From Vibrio pacinii DSM 19139 (GTDB taxonomy: Bacteria; Pseudomonadota; Gammaproteobacteria; Enterobacterales; Vibrionaceae): DNA of 64,000 nt. The notes under the pieces are model-generated. The model worked only from the letters and a program-made list of their open reading frames with translations, ran no database searches and was not told the DNA's origin. The translations under genes were made by a program, and so were the position numbers. Position 1 is the first letter of the stretch. Every line of letters starts with the position of its first letter. Positions 8,243 to 15,754 of the stretch are shown here, in pieces. Where the stretch lies: contig NZ_JONH01000001.1 in assembly GCF_000711795.1 (NCBI RefSeq), forward strand, positions 372,001 through 436,000, given 5' to 3'.

Positions 8243-11104
8243 TCATAGCCCAAAATAATTTGTATATAGATAAGCAAAACCATATCGAGTTTTACTACCA
8301 ACCATATAAGGCGTAATTATCTTGTTAGCAATGAGAATTTGTTTTAGTTCCTCTACAGTCATCTTTTGAAGATTTCTATCTGAACGATTATTGGCAACCA
8401 CTTCAAGTAATAACTTTTCAAAAGAATCTTCATTTAGCATACTTTTTTTGTATTTAGGTGACACTCTATTATTGGATAAGTCTGTACAGAAATACTTCAC
8501 AAACTCGTTTCCTTGCTCATTCCACAAGTCTTCTAAGTATTTAATTACTGCATTTTTTCTAACTTGTTTACTTGTACAGTAAGCTAAACCCAATATAGCT
8601 TCTTTTCTAAAGTTTTTCTGATAGTCTTGCTCTTTCTGGTTTTCAATAGAATAAGACATTAAATCAATAAAAGGTCTTAAGTTAACTGTTTTGTCTGCAC
8701 TTTGAATATTTCTATAAAGATCATCATATGCTGTGCTAGGCTTGGCATTTTTTCTCTTTTTGGGTTCTCCAAAGAACAAATTAATAATTGGCTTAATTAA
8801 ATGAGTATCTAATGGCAACTGATTGTGTTCTTTGTTCTTTGTCTTTAACTTCTTAGAAATTGAGGTAGCGTTAATTCTAGACTTTCCGTAATCATCAATA
8901 AACTTTAAAAAATCACTTTTTGAATAATTGAATACGATTTTTAGGAAATAAGAGAAAATTTCATTCTGAGACCACTCTAAATTAATAGCTCTAGAATTAA
9001 ATGAGTTTTTATTGGTTAAATTTCCTAATCTATCATACAAATCTCTTCTCAGAAAAAGCTTAGGATAAATATAGTCCCAAGGAAACCTCATAGAAAGCTT
9101 AACTAAAGGTGAAACAACATCGTTCCACAGATATGGTTTCACTATATTGTCCAATCGGTCAAATGTAATAATCAATCGTTCATCTTTAAACTTAAGTAGT
9201 GAATTGAATTTGTACATTTCCTCTTCTATTTTTTGAAATGCATCTTCATTCTTAATTATAGAGACTATATCATTTTTGACTGTGGTTTTGCTTAAATCAA
9301 CTAAGTATTCTTTATTTGAAGATTGAAAGCCTCCTCTACTACACAATGAATTCCAAATAATAAATATCCATAATTTCTTGATAAAAAGTTCATCTTTGAT
9401 GTATTTATCAAAGTTTAGAACTTCAAAATTATCATTTTCAAAATTAGTTACGTTTAAAACTTTATAATTCAAATGTCTCTTTTGGCACTTATTTATGAGT
9501 GATGAAAACAACTCATCAATTTGTAGTGCTTTATAAAATGCAGTTTTACCCGTACCCTTATCACCCAGTAACATCACTTTTTCTGGTATAAAAAAGTCTT
9601 CCATACACGGGCGAATGAAAAAATCTTTATTTATGTATTCATCATTATAATCGATATTTTCAGCATAAAGGTCTGGCAACCTAGCTTCAAGCTCTGTAAG
9701 AATCTTATCTTGTAATGATATAGATTGTTGCGCTTCTACATCTTCTGCATCTTCTACATCTTCTGCATCTTCTACATCTTCTGCATCTTCTGCATCTTCT
9801 GCTTCTTCTGCTTCTTCTGCATCTTCTGCATCTTCTACATCTTCTGCATCTTCTGCATCTTCTGCTTCTTCTGCTTCTTCTGCATCTTCTGCATCTTCTG
9901 CTTCTTCTGCTTCTTCTGCTTCTTCACAAGTAGTACCCAGCTGATCCACGATATCCTCTAAATGCTTAAAGAACTTTTGGTACTGAGGGGAACCATTTTC
10001 TCCACTTATAAAGTCATTTAGGTCATCATTATCACTTAGACTAGTACCTATAAACTCCAATACGTTTTGCCTATCAAAGTAAAACACATCAGCGTTGTGA
10101 TCATAAATGCTTTTTATTTGGTTTTCGAAGTTTTTAAATCTCTTGCTAAAGCTGCCGCTTAACACAGACAAAACAAATGAAGCCCCTGAATCACTATTCG
10201 TAAGTAAATTACTTAAATAGTCGATACCTGGTTGATTTTGTAAGTCATCGCCTGCCAGCACTACTACGTGGTCCGAAATAGATGCCAAAGCCCCAAATAC
10301 GTTATTAAAACCTGTTCGAGAATCAATTAAAATTACATCTGGAGAATAAATTGATTGTATATGATTGACGAGGTTTTCTAGTGTTTTGATGAGCATAGAG
10401 CCTTGCATATCTAATTTTGCTAGACCCTCCAAGTAATCATTGAGATCTTCCAGACCATTCAAAATGTTTCCAGAAGACATCATATTTATAACACCCGACC
10501 CGGAATAGGTTTTTTCTATGTTATAAATATAGTCTTCTAAATTTAAAGATTCAATGAAAAGCTTATCGTTTAGATATTCAATCAGTCCACTTTTAGATGT
10601 TTCTGATTGTGATGTATTGAAAAAGTTAATTATACCTGGTGCTTCGAAGTCACAATCTAGAACGAAGACATTTTTTCCTTTTCTTGCTAAATAGGTGGCG
10701 GTCAAAGCCAAAGAGGTTGTTCTACCAACACCACCTTTATAGCTGTAAAAACTAATTATATTTCCATTTGTATTTCTGATATATTTGTTCGAATCTAAAA
10801 GTGCATTTAGTGAACGCCTTAATCCAATATTCGACTTCTCCTCTTCGAATAAATAGCTATAATCTTCGTCTTTAGATTGCGAAATCGTTATAAATTCAAT
10901 TTTTATTTTTTTATTTTCAAACTCACTAATATCAACTTCATCTAGGCTCAAATCATTGATTTTCTTAACGCTATCACTAACAATATAAACGTCAATGTTA
11001 TGATTAATTCTTAGCTCAATAAAATAATCATCGATTAGGCTTTCACTTTTGTTAACAACTAGATCTGATTCTAGTCTTTGCATAAAATCGACTGATTTTA
11101 ACAT
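8243..11104 (-). CDS. fusion of a ParA/MinD-like 'KGGVGR' ATPase and a second P-loop ATPase, joined by an acidic repeat
   Basis: 953 residues. Domain 1 (about 110-390) is a ParA/MinD/SIMIBI-type ATPase with a deviant Walker A at 123-130 (KGGVGRTT, Arg where Lys is usual), 'FVLDCDFEAPG' at about 147-157 and 'VILIDSRTG' at about 257-265. This is the 'KGGVGR-motif variant' group. Residues 394-456 are 21 tandem E-(E/D)-(A/V) triplets. Domain 2 (about 500-953) has a separate Walker A at 514-521 (GDKGTGKT), a Walker-B-like 'LIITFDRLD' and 'LFLRRDLYDRL', resembling Sll1717-type P-loop ATPases. No nuclease motif is seen. It is translated from an ATG at 11104 with AAGGA overlapping the stop of the HEPN-like gene nine bases upstream, so the two are translationally coupled. 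AT-rich composition fits horizontal origin. A defence role is inferred from the partner and the island; I know no named system with this architecture. Confidence 0.8.
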   Translation of the reverse strand: MLKSVDFMQRLESDLVVNKSESLIDDYFIELRINHNIDVYIVSDSVKKINDLSLDEVDISEFENKKIKIEFITISQSKDEDYSYLFEEEKSNIGLRRSLNALLDSNKYIRNTNGNIISFYSYKGGVGRTTSLALTATYLARKGKNVFVLDCDFEAPGIINFFNTSQSETSKSGLIEYLNDKLFIESLNLEDYIYNIEKTYSGSGVINMMSSGNILNGLEDLNDYLEGLAKLDMQGSMLIKTLENLVNHIQSIYSPDVILIDSRTGFNNVFGALASISDHVVVLAGDDLQNQPGIDYLSNLLTNSDSGASFVLSVLSGSFSKRFKNFENQIKSIYDHNADVFYFDRQNVLEFIGTSLSDNDDLNDFISGENGSPQYQKFFKHLEDIVDQLGTTCEEAEEAEEAEDAEDAEEAEEAEDAEDAEDVEDAEDAEEAEEAEDAEDAEDVEDAEDVEDAEDVEAQQSISLQDKILTELEARLPDLYAENIDYNDEYINKDFFIRPCMEDFFIPEKVMLLGDKGTGKTAFYKALQIDELFSSLINKCQKRHLNYKVLNVTNFENDNFEVLNFDKYIKDELFIKKLWIFIIWNSLCSRGGFQSSNKEYLVDLSKTTVKNDIVSIIKNEDAFQKIEEEMYKFNSLLKFKDERLIITFDRLDNIVKPYLWNDVVSPLVKLSMRFPWDYIYPKLFLRRDLYDRLGNLTNKNSFNSRAINLEWSQNEIFSYFLKIVFNYSKSDFLKFIDDYGKSRINATSISKKLKTKNKEHNQLPLDTHLIKPIINLFFGEPKKRKNAKPSTAYDDLYRNIQSADKTVNLRPFIDLMSYSIENQKEQDYQKNFRKEAILGLAYCTSKQVRKNAVIKYLEDLWNEQGNEFVKYFCTDLSNNRVSPKYKKSMLNEDSFEKLLLEVVANNRSDRNLQKMTVEELKQILIANKIITPYMVGSKTRYGFAYLYTNYFGL
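9737..9925 (-). repeat. tandem 9-bp repeat (21 units) encoding an acidic linker
   Basis: Within the ATPase gene, read on the minus strand, 9-base units GAAGAAGCA, GAAGATGCA and GAAGATGTA (E-E-A, E-D-A, E-D-V) are repeated 21 times without a break in frame. Units are arranged in higher-order blocks (EEAEEAEDAEDA, then the same block extended with EDV/EDA), showing recent expansion by slippage or unequal exchange. Unit length is a multiple of three, so copy-number change alters linker length without frameshift. Confidence 0.93.
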
Positions 11105-11113
11105 AATTAATCC

Positions 11114-11575
11114 TTACATTATTCTTAGGAACTTACTAGCATGCTCATGGAAATTTTTAACCAAATCAAAATCAAGCTCTCTAGTTTCATATCTAATTTC
11201 AGGGCTCCAATTTTCAAGAAGAGCTACTATTTGAATATCATCACTTTCATGTGTAATCCCACTGATTTTGGAGTTCAAGTAGTTTTGAAGTGTAGTAAAA
11301 GAGTGTGTTTTGATTTTTTTTCGATAATTTATTCCAACTTTTCTACACTCTTCATCATCGATATCTATTTCAGAGTCAAAACCACAACACTCGAATATTT
11401 TAAATTTCAATGAACACTCAATTACATAACCAGACAGATAATAAAGACTGCAAACCAAATGTTTGAAATTTTCTGTATTTCTATCCTCATCACTAAAATC
11501 ATTAGCTCGATCACGCATTAATCGACAAGCGTAACTATGACGTCTTGCTGATTCCAAATACTCATTGTATTTCAA
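11114..11575 (-). CDS. small HEPN-like protein, partner of the double ATPase
   Basis: 153 residues. The pattern 'ARRHSYACRLMRDRAND', then 'CSLYYLSGYVIECSLKFKI' (about 46-65) and 'KTHSFTTLQNYL' (about 95-106) matches the helical layout of PF05168-type HEPN proteins, in which 'YY..G..IE..LK' and 'H-S/D-L..L' recur. An R-X5-H arrangement (RKKIKTH) is present, but the residue after Arg is not the polar Asn/Asp/His usual in catalytic HEPN RNases, so nuclease activity is uncertain. The start is a TTG at 11575 with GGGAG about nine bases upstream; no in-frame ATG precedes it. It is first in a two-gene operon, with a nine-base gap to the ATPase. HEPN proteins are frequent RNase effectors in toxin-antitoxin and antiphage systems. 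Confidence 0.6.
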   Translation of the reverse strand: MKYNEYLESARRHSYACRLMRDRANDFSDEDRNTENFKHLVCSLYYLSGYVIECSLKFKIFECCGFDSEIDIDDEECRKVGINYRKKIKTHSFTTLQNYLNSKISGITHESDDIQIVALLENWSPEIRYETRELDFDLVKNFHEHASKFLRIM

Positions 11576-11627
11576 AGAATTAAGCTCCCTAGCCTACTAA
11601 TTGCCAAACAAACAATACAAATATATC

Positions 11628-11636
11628 ATTATATCA
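11628..11636 (-). promoter_or_regulatory. extended -10 promoter for the HEPN/ATPase operon
   Basis: On the minus strand TGATATAAT (a perfect TATAAT at 11628-11633 preceded by TG) lies about 53 bases upstream of the TTG start. No good -35 is found at 16-18 bases, as is common for extended -10 promoters. The AT-rich context lowers specificity. Confidence 0.5.
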
Positions 11637-11992
11637 ATTGCATACTGAACTATCTACAACACGTTTTTCATCTAATCCTAATAGTCGGATTTTTTATCAT
11701 CTTGGGTGTTGACATTACATCTACATATGTGACAGCAAGATACTAATCACCTTCTTAACAAAGAAGCTTGTCAAAGAGTCCGGCTACTAAAAGATATTGT
11801 TAATTCAATATTGACAAAAAACATAAAACCTGTGATCCACGTAGGTGGAAAGTAAAATTCCATTGCTGATTAGCAGTTACAATCGTTAACTCTCGGTCTC
11901 ACCCGTATCAATTCCATCTGATAGTTTAAAGTTATGCATCACTCTAGCTCACACAAAATAGCCACATGGTACAAAAAAACAGCAAAACAGAT

Positions 11993-12045
11993 AGCAATAT
12001 GCACGGTAGTTCTTCAAAAGGCCGAGTCGTGCATATTGCTTTTTT
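11993..12045 (+). terminator. strong orphan hairpin with T-tract, possible small-RNA terminator
   Basis: AGCAATATGCACG (11993-12005) pairs perfectly with CGTGCATATTGCT (12028-12040) over 13 bp, 22-base loop, followed by a T-tract. No gene on the plus strand lies upstream within the island tail, so it either ends an unrecognised RNA or insulates the island from the miaE remnant. Confidence 0.7.
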
Positions 12046-12168
12046 GCCAAAATTTGACTTTCCCAAAAATTACATATCATTCTGTTTTAATTGGAAAATT
12101 TAAGTTAAGAACAGTTCATTTGAGTCACTTTTCTAGCTATTTTTCGAGAATTTCAATATTCCCAAGAT

Positions 12169-12807
12169 TTGTGTGAGCTGAAAGCTGGACAGTCTGCGAT
12201 GTATTTAATCCGTAAATATGCCGTCGACACATCTAGTGCGTCTAATCTACTCGATTGGTTTAAGCCTTACGAAGATTTCGCCTATCGCAAAGTCGGTAGT
12301 CTGCAAACTCTAAAAGGCAAAAGTCATATCTCCAAAGCCATCATGGCAAAGTCTGACTCGCCATACAGTCAGGACTTAATCGATAAGATGGTACTGCTGA
12401 TTAAAGAAGAGTTGCATCATTTTTACCAAGTGTTAGAGATTATGCAAGCACGTGATATTGCTTATGAACCGATTCCAGCAAGTCGTTATGCCAAAGGCTT
12501 AATAAGTCATATGACCACCCACGAGCCACAAACCTTGATCGATAAACTAATTATTGGTGCTTATATAGAAGCGCGATCGTGTGAGCGCTTTGCCAAATTG
12601 GCACCGCATATGGATGAGGATATCGCGAAGTTTTATATCTCGTTACTGCGTTCAGAGGCACGCCATTATCAAGACTATTTGGCTCTTGCCGAAGCCATTG
12701 CAGGTCATAATATTGATGAGCGTATCGCCTACTTTGGCCGCTTAGAAGCAGACCTCATCTCATCGCCAGATTCGGATTTTAAATTCCACAGTGGTATTCC
12801 TGCCTAA
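12169..12807 (+). pseudogene. miaE: miaE, 3' fragment (remainder of the interrupted resident gene)
   Basis: An open frame of about 212 codons resumes the resident MiaE at 'CELKAGQSAMYLIRK' and runs to the normal C-terminus (HSGIPA). It retains 'EELHHFYQVLE', 'EARSCERFAKLAP' and 'SEARHYQDY', so most iron ligands are present, but the first helix and its ligand environment are lost, and there is no ribosome-binding site; the only start is a TTG at the break. There are no frameshifts or stops, so the interruption is recent. It pairs with the fragment at 4866-5018. Confidence 0.92.
12170..12185 (+). repeat. right boundary repeat of the island (att-like)
   Basis: TGTGTGAGCTGAAAGC, 14 of 16 identical with 4999-5014. 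It continues directly into resident miaE sequence, so it is the right-hand end of the insertion. Confidence 0.75.
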
Positions 12808-12810
12808 CAA

Positions 12811-12837
12811 AAGGTCAGCCTGAGCTGACCTTGTTTT
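12811..12837 (+). terminator. original miaE terminator
   Basis: AAGGTCAGC (12811-12819), loop CTGA, GCTGACCTT (12824-12832), then GTTTTT. It lies a few bases after the miaE stop and also faces the convergent pyrF end. Confidence 0.88.
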
Positions 12838-12859
12838 TATCCAAAGCTGTACTTTGACA

Positions 12860-13555
12860 TCACGCAAGTGAAGCGTTGATATCGACAAGCACTTGATCAG
12901 GGTTGACGGCTTGCGTGATCGGGCGGCCAATCACTAAGTAATCCGACCCGGCTTGAATGGCATCAAACGGCGTCATGATACGTTTCTGATCGCCAACATC
13001 AGCGCCAGCAGGTCGAATGCCTGGAGTAACAAGCTTAAATTCTTGGCCTAACTGTTGTTTTAACGTTGACGCTTCTTGCGCTGAGCATACCACGCCATCT
13101 AGCCCTGAGTTTTTACTCAAGTTAGCCAAGCGAACGACTTGCTGTTGCGGTTCAATGTCTAAACCTATTCCTGCCAAGTCGCTCTGCTCCATACTGGTCA
13201 GGACTGTAACACCAATCAATAGCGGGCGATCTTTGCCATATGGCTCGAGTATTTCACGTGAAGCCGTCATCATACGTTCACCACCACTGGCGTGAACATT
13301 AACCATCCACACGCCCATCTCAGCAGCCGCACGCACCGCTTTTGAACACGTATTGGGAATATCGTGAAATTTGAGATCCAAAAATACCGAGAAACCACGT
13401 TGGTGTAACTGTTTGACGAAATCAGGACCAAATAGCGTAAACATCTCTTTGCCCACTTTAAGGCGGCACGAGCGTGGGTCAATTCTATCCACAAAAGCGA
13501 GTGCGTCGGCTTGGTTATCATAATCAAGGGCAACAATTACTTTTTGGTCGATCAT
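12860..13555 (-). CDS. pyrF: orotidine-5'-phosphate decarboxylase
   Basis: 231 residues from the ATG at 13555; AGGAG lies just upstream of it and the protein opens [13 protein letters not shown] as in other Vibrio PyrF. The ATG at 13570 would place the ribosome-binding site inside the coding region. It catalyses OMP to UMP, the last step of de novo pyrimidine synthesis, in the cytoplasm. The catalytic Asp-Lys signature is visible as '[12 protein letters not shown]' near residues 58-69, and the phosphate-binding end as '[18 protein letters not shown]'. Last gene of the leftward lapA-lapB-pyrF group, as in other Gammaproteobacteria. Confidence 0.97.
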   Translation of the reverse strand: MIDQKVIVALDYDNQADALAFVDRIDPRSCRLKVGKEMFTLFGPDFVKQLHQRGFSVFLDLKFHDIPNTCSKAVRAAAEMGVWMVNVHASGGERMMTASREILEPYGKDRPLLIGVTVLTSMEQSDLAGIGLDIEPQQQVVRLANLSKNSGLDGVVCSAQEASTLKQQLGQEFKLVTPGIRPAGADVGDQKRIMTPFDAIQAGSDYLVIGRPITQAVNPDQVLVDINASLA

Positions 13556-13642
13556 CTCATCTCCTAACATATTTATAAAAATCGAAAAAAAGCAGCGGGA
13601 TCACCACTGCCATTTTATTCTGGGATAGACCCAATGATTTGC

Positions 13643-14812
13643 CTATTCACCATCAAGTCCTCGAATTGGCTTGATGGTTCCCCACCCTTTGCATGAAGGA
13701 CAATGCCAGTACATTGAGTGGGTAGAAAATCCGCATTTACGACAGCGATAGTGAGGCTTCGTTTTTAATTGTTCACCCACCAGTTTTTGCAGTGTACCGA
13801 GACTGGCTTTAGCACGGCCTTCTTCAGCCTCTGCTAAATGATAATCCATCAAACGATAGAAGCCTTTCATGGTTGGGTTCTTAACGAGTTGTCGAGTTAA
13901 CAGCTCTTGTGCCGCACCCACCCCATCATGTTGAGCAACAAGCTGCGCGAGCATTAGCTCTGCCGAAACCCCCGCTTTGCTGACGATGCACTCGCGTAAG
14001 AAGCCAAGTAATTCATCTTCTTGACCAATGTGGTGATAACACTCAGCCAGTGTTGGTAGTACTTCACTTATAAAGTCACTGTCTTGCTCAAGCACACGCT
14101 CCATGTACTTGATGGTATTTTTATAGTCTTCTGACTCAAGGTACAACTTACCGAGCGCAATACTCGCACGGACACACTTAGGATCTTCCGTTAAGGCACG
14201 TTTAAAGTGCTGAATAGCCATAGTGTCGTTACCATCAGACTTCTCTTGCATTGCCAATTCACACCAGAAGTGACCAATGCTGGTCCGCATGCGCTTACGA
14301 CCCATTTTAACCAACAAATTGGCATAATGGATGGCTTTGCTCCATTCACGCGTTTGCTGATAAATAGCGACTAATTGCTGCAGCGCGGCCTCTTTGTGAT
14401 CAGGCTCTTCAACTAACTGTTCAAAAATCTTCTCGGCACGATCCAAAAAGCCGGAAACCATATAATCTTTTGCTAGTTGTTGTAACGCGATGTTTTTCTG
14501 GTCGATAGTCAAACCAGAACGAGAGATAAGGTTTTGGTGGATACGGATGGCGCGATCAACTTCACCCCGGGAGCGAAAAAGATTGCCGAGAGCGAGATGG
14601 GTATCGATGGTCTCATTGTCGACCTGAAGAAGCTCGATAAAGTGATCAACCGCTTTATCAGACTGATCCGATAGCAACAGGTTTAAGCCCGTTACATATT
14701 GTCGAGAAATCTGATGGGATTGTTTCTGCTTGTCTTGCTGAGCACTTCGGTTGCCCATATACCAGCCGTATGCGGCGGCGATTGGCAATAGCAAGAAGAG
14801 AATTTCTAACAT
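13643..14812 (-). CDS. lapB: lipopolysaccharide assembly protein B (YciM)
   Basis: 389 residues. An N-terminal membrane helix (1-18, LEILFLLLPIAAAYGWYMG) is followed by a series of TPR helical repeats (about 40-340) and a C-terminal rubredoxin-like metal site with two CxxC pairs (CRKC and CPSC, about 357-376). LapB recruits LpxC to the FtsH protease and so limits lipid A synthesis. YejM, which antagonises LapB in E. coli, begins at the far right of this window. lapB follows lapA by 28 bases in the same operon. Confidence 0.96.
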   Translation of the reverse strand: MLEILFLLLPIAAAYGWYMGNRSAQQDKQKQSHQISRQYVTGLNLLLSDQSDKAVDHFIELLQVDNETIDTHLALGNLFRSRGEVDRAIRIHQNLISRSGLTIDQKNIALQQLAKDYMVSGFLDRAEKIFEQLVEEPDHKEAALQQLVAIYQQTREWSKAIHYANLLVKMGRKRMRTSIGHFWCELAMQEKSDGNDTMAIQHFKRALTEDPKCVRASIALGKLYLESEDYKNTIKYMERVLEQDSDFISEVLPTLAECYHHIGQEDELLGFLRECIVSKAGVSAELMLAQLVAQHDGVGAAQELLTRQLVKNPTMKGFYRLMDYHLAEAEEGRAKASLGTLQKLVGEQLKTKPHYRCRKCGFSTHSMYWHCPSCKGWGTIKPIRGLDGE

Positions 14813-14840
14813 CGAGTAATAGCCTACCTAAATACGACTG

Positions 14841-15119
14841 CTAAGCTTTACCTTGAGATGGTTCACTTGTAGCTGGAGAAAGTTTATTGAGTTTTTTCCT
14901 CAACTTGCGCACTTGAAGCTGAGACTTTAGATGTAAGCTACCAAAGATCAACCATGCTAACGCAAAGCCAACGACAAACACGACACCTAACAATGTTGAA
15001 AGATGAAAATCACCCTGTGCAAGTAGGTAGTTAAAAGTCACCACCACTTGGTTCTGGGAGCCGAGTGCCAGTGCAATTAAAAATAGGGCCAGTACGAGAA
15101 CGATTTTTATAATTTTCAT
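14841..15119 (-). CDS. lapA: lipopolysaccharide assembly protein A (YciS, DUF1049)
   Basis: 92 residues, the usual size. Two hydrophobic helices (about 3-20 and 43-65, with 'LLGVVFVVGFALAWLIFGS') and a basic cytoplasmic tail with coiled-coil character (KLRKKLNKL). It is an inner-membrane partner of LapB in coordinating LPS export and synthesis. Same strand and tight spacing with lapB; the segment to ihfB contains the ihfB terminator, so lapAB may have its own promoter or depend on read-through. Confidence 0.93.
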   Translation of the reverse strand: MKIIKIVLVLALFLIALALGSQNQVVVTFNYLLAQGDFHLSTLLGVVFVVGFALAWLIFGSLHLKSQLQVRKLRKKLNKLSPATSEPSQGKA

Positions 15120-15212
15120 AGTCCATCACCTAAGATAAATTCCGCCGTTACGATTATGCAGGAAAAGCGCCAAACAAACCATGGTTATCTCTGCTAATTC
15201 GAAGGATAAAAA

Positions 15213-15237
15213 AGCGGCATACACTATGTATGCCGCT
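15213..15237 (-). terminator. terminator after ihfB
   Basis: GCGGCATAC (15214-15222) and GTATGCCGC (15228-15236) with a 5-base loop; read leftward it runs into TTTTTTATCC. Located 25 bases past the ihfB stop. Confidence 0.8.
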
Positions 15238-15261
15238 CTCAAATCAGTATGTTACTGCTCT

Positions 15262-15543
15262 TTAATCAAGATTTACGCGTTCACGCAATTCTTTACCAGG
15301 CTTAAAGTGAGGAACGAACTTACCTTCTAACTCAACCTTTTCACCCGTTTTCGGATTGCGCCCAACACGCGGCTCTCGGTAATGCAAAGAAAAGCTGCCG
15401 AAACCACGAATCTCGATTCTGTCACCGGCTTCTAACGTTGACGCCATATGCTCTAAAATATCTTTTACAGCATCCTCTATCTCTTTTGCAGACAGGTGCG
15501 TCTGTTCAGCACAGAGTCTTTCGATCAATTCAGACTTAGTCAT
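15262..15543 (-). CDS. ihfB: integration host factor subunit beta
   Basis: 93 residues from the ATG at 15543, chosen because GAGGAC lies four bases upstream and the protein then starts [11 protein letters not shown] as in other IHF-beta; the longer frame to 15570 is spurious. The DNA-bending beta-arm segment is seen as '[22 protein letters not shown]'-type sequence around residues 45-65. With IhfA (elsewhere) it forms the heterodimer that bends DNA at promoters, including the sigma-54 promoters used by activators such as DctD. It follows rpsA, as in E. coli. Confidence 0.97.
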   Translation of the reverse strand: MTKSELIERLCAEQTHLSAKEIEDAVKDILEHMASTLEAGDRIEIRGFGSFSLHYREPRVGRNPKTGEKVELEGKFVPHFKPGKELRERVNLD

Positions 15544-15714
15544 AGTTGTCCTCATAGAGTAATTTATCACTTATTATAGTAAGCAATACCAGTTCCAACA
15601 AACACTTGCCTTACATTTTAGACAATATTTGAGCAATGTGTGCAAAGAAAAAGTGCTTTTTCTTGAGCGACTTGTAGAGATTGGTATTACCACTATTCAA
15701 AATTAAAATATAAA

Positions 15715-15736
15715 AAAGGAGCCTTACGGCTCCTTT
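15715..15736 (-). terminator. terminator after rpsA
   Basis: AAAGGAGCC (15715-15723), loop TTAC, GGCTCCTTT (15728-15736); leftward it continues into a run of T's. Lies 19 bases past the rpsA stop. Confidence 0.9.
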
Positions 15737-15754
15737 AACTTAAAAGCGAAACAA

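Larger units (their letters stand above)
11576..12165. other. noncoding right end of the island
   Basis: About 590 bases with no supportable gene. It holds the promoter of the HEPN-like gene, AT-rich sequence with scattered TTGACA motifs (11709, 11811) that lack matching -10 elements, and one very strong hairpin at 11993-12045. The 80-codon frame over 11934-12176 spans the hairpin and has no ribosome-binding site or family resemblance. It ends at the right boundary repeat. Confidence 0.6.
5015..12169. mobile_element. genomic island of about 7.2 kb inserted in miaE, carrying defence-like genes and a replacement miaE
   Basis: The segment lies between the two halves of miaE and is bounded by near-identical 16-base direct repeats. 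It contains a RloC/PrrC-like ATPase (minus), a complete divergent miaE (plus), and a HEPN/double-ATPase operon (minus), with a 590-base noncoding right end. Its right half is visibly richer in A and T than the flanking core genes and uses AT-rich codons. No integrase, transposase, relaxase or phage gene is present, so it was moved by an enzyme in trans, by homologous recombination (Vibrio are naturally competent), or has lost its recombinase. Carrying its own miaE compensates for destroying the resident gene. Confidence 0.88.

Noticed and set aside
9737..9925. Possible CRISPR array
   Set aside because: Units are 9 bases, contiguous, without spacers, and stay in frame within a long gene, so it is a coding tandem repeat.
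9725..9961. Plus-strand 78-codon frame rich in Phe, Cys and Ile over the tandem repeat
   Set aside because: It is the antisense shadow of the GAAGATGCA-type repeat; its composition comes only from the repeat and it has no ribosome-binding site.
11281..11301. R-X5-H in the small HEPN-like protein taken as proof of RNase activity
   Set aside because: The residue after Arg is Lys, not the usual polar Asn/Asp/His, and the His lies in the segment that in PF05168 proteins is conserved for other reasons; kept only as a possibility.
5015..12169. Search for an integrase, transposase or phage gene in the island
   Set aside because: All long frames were accounted for by the four cargo genes; none shows a tyrosine or serine recombinase or DDE pattern.
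11934..12176. 80-codon plus-strand frame at the island's right end
   Set aside because: It runs through the perfect hairpin and T-tract at 11993-12045, has no ribosome-binding site and resembles no family.
12169..12807. 3' miaE piece as a functional shortened enzyme
   Set aside because: It lacks the first helix and ligand glutamate region, has no ribosome-binding site and starts at the break point; the full island copy supplies the function.
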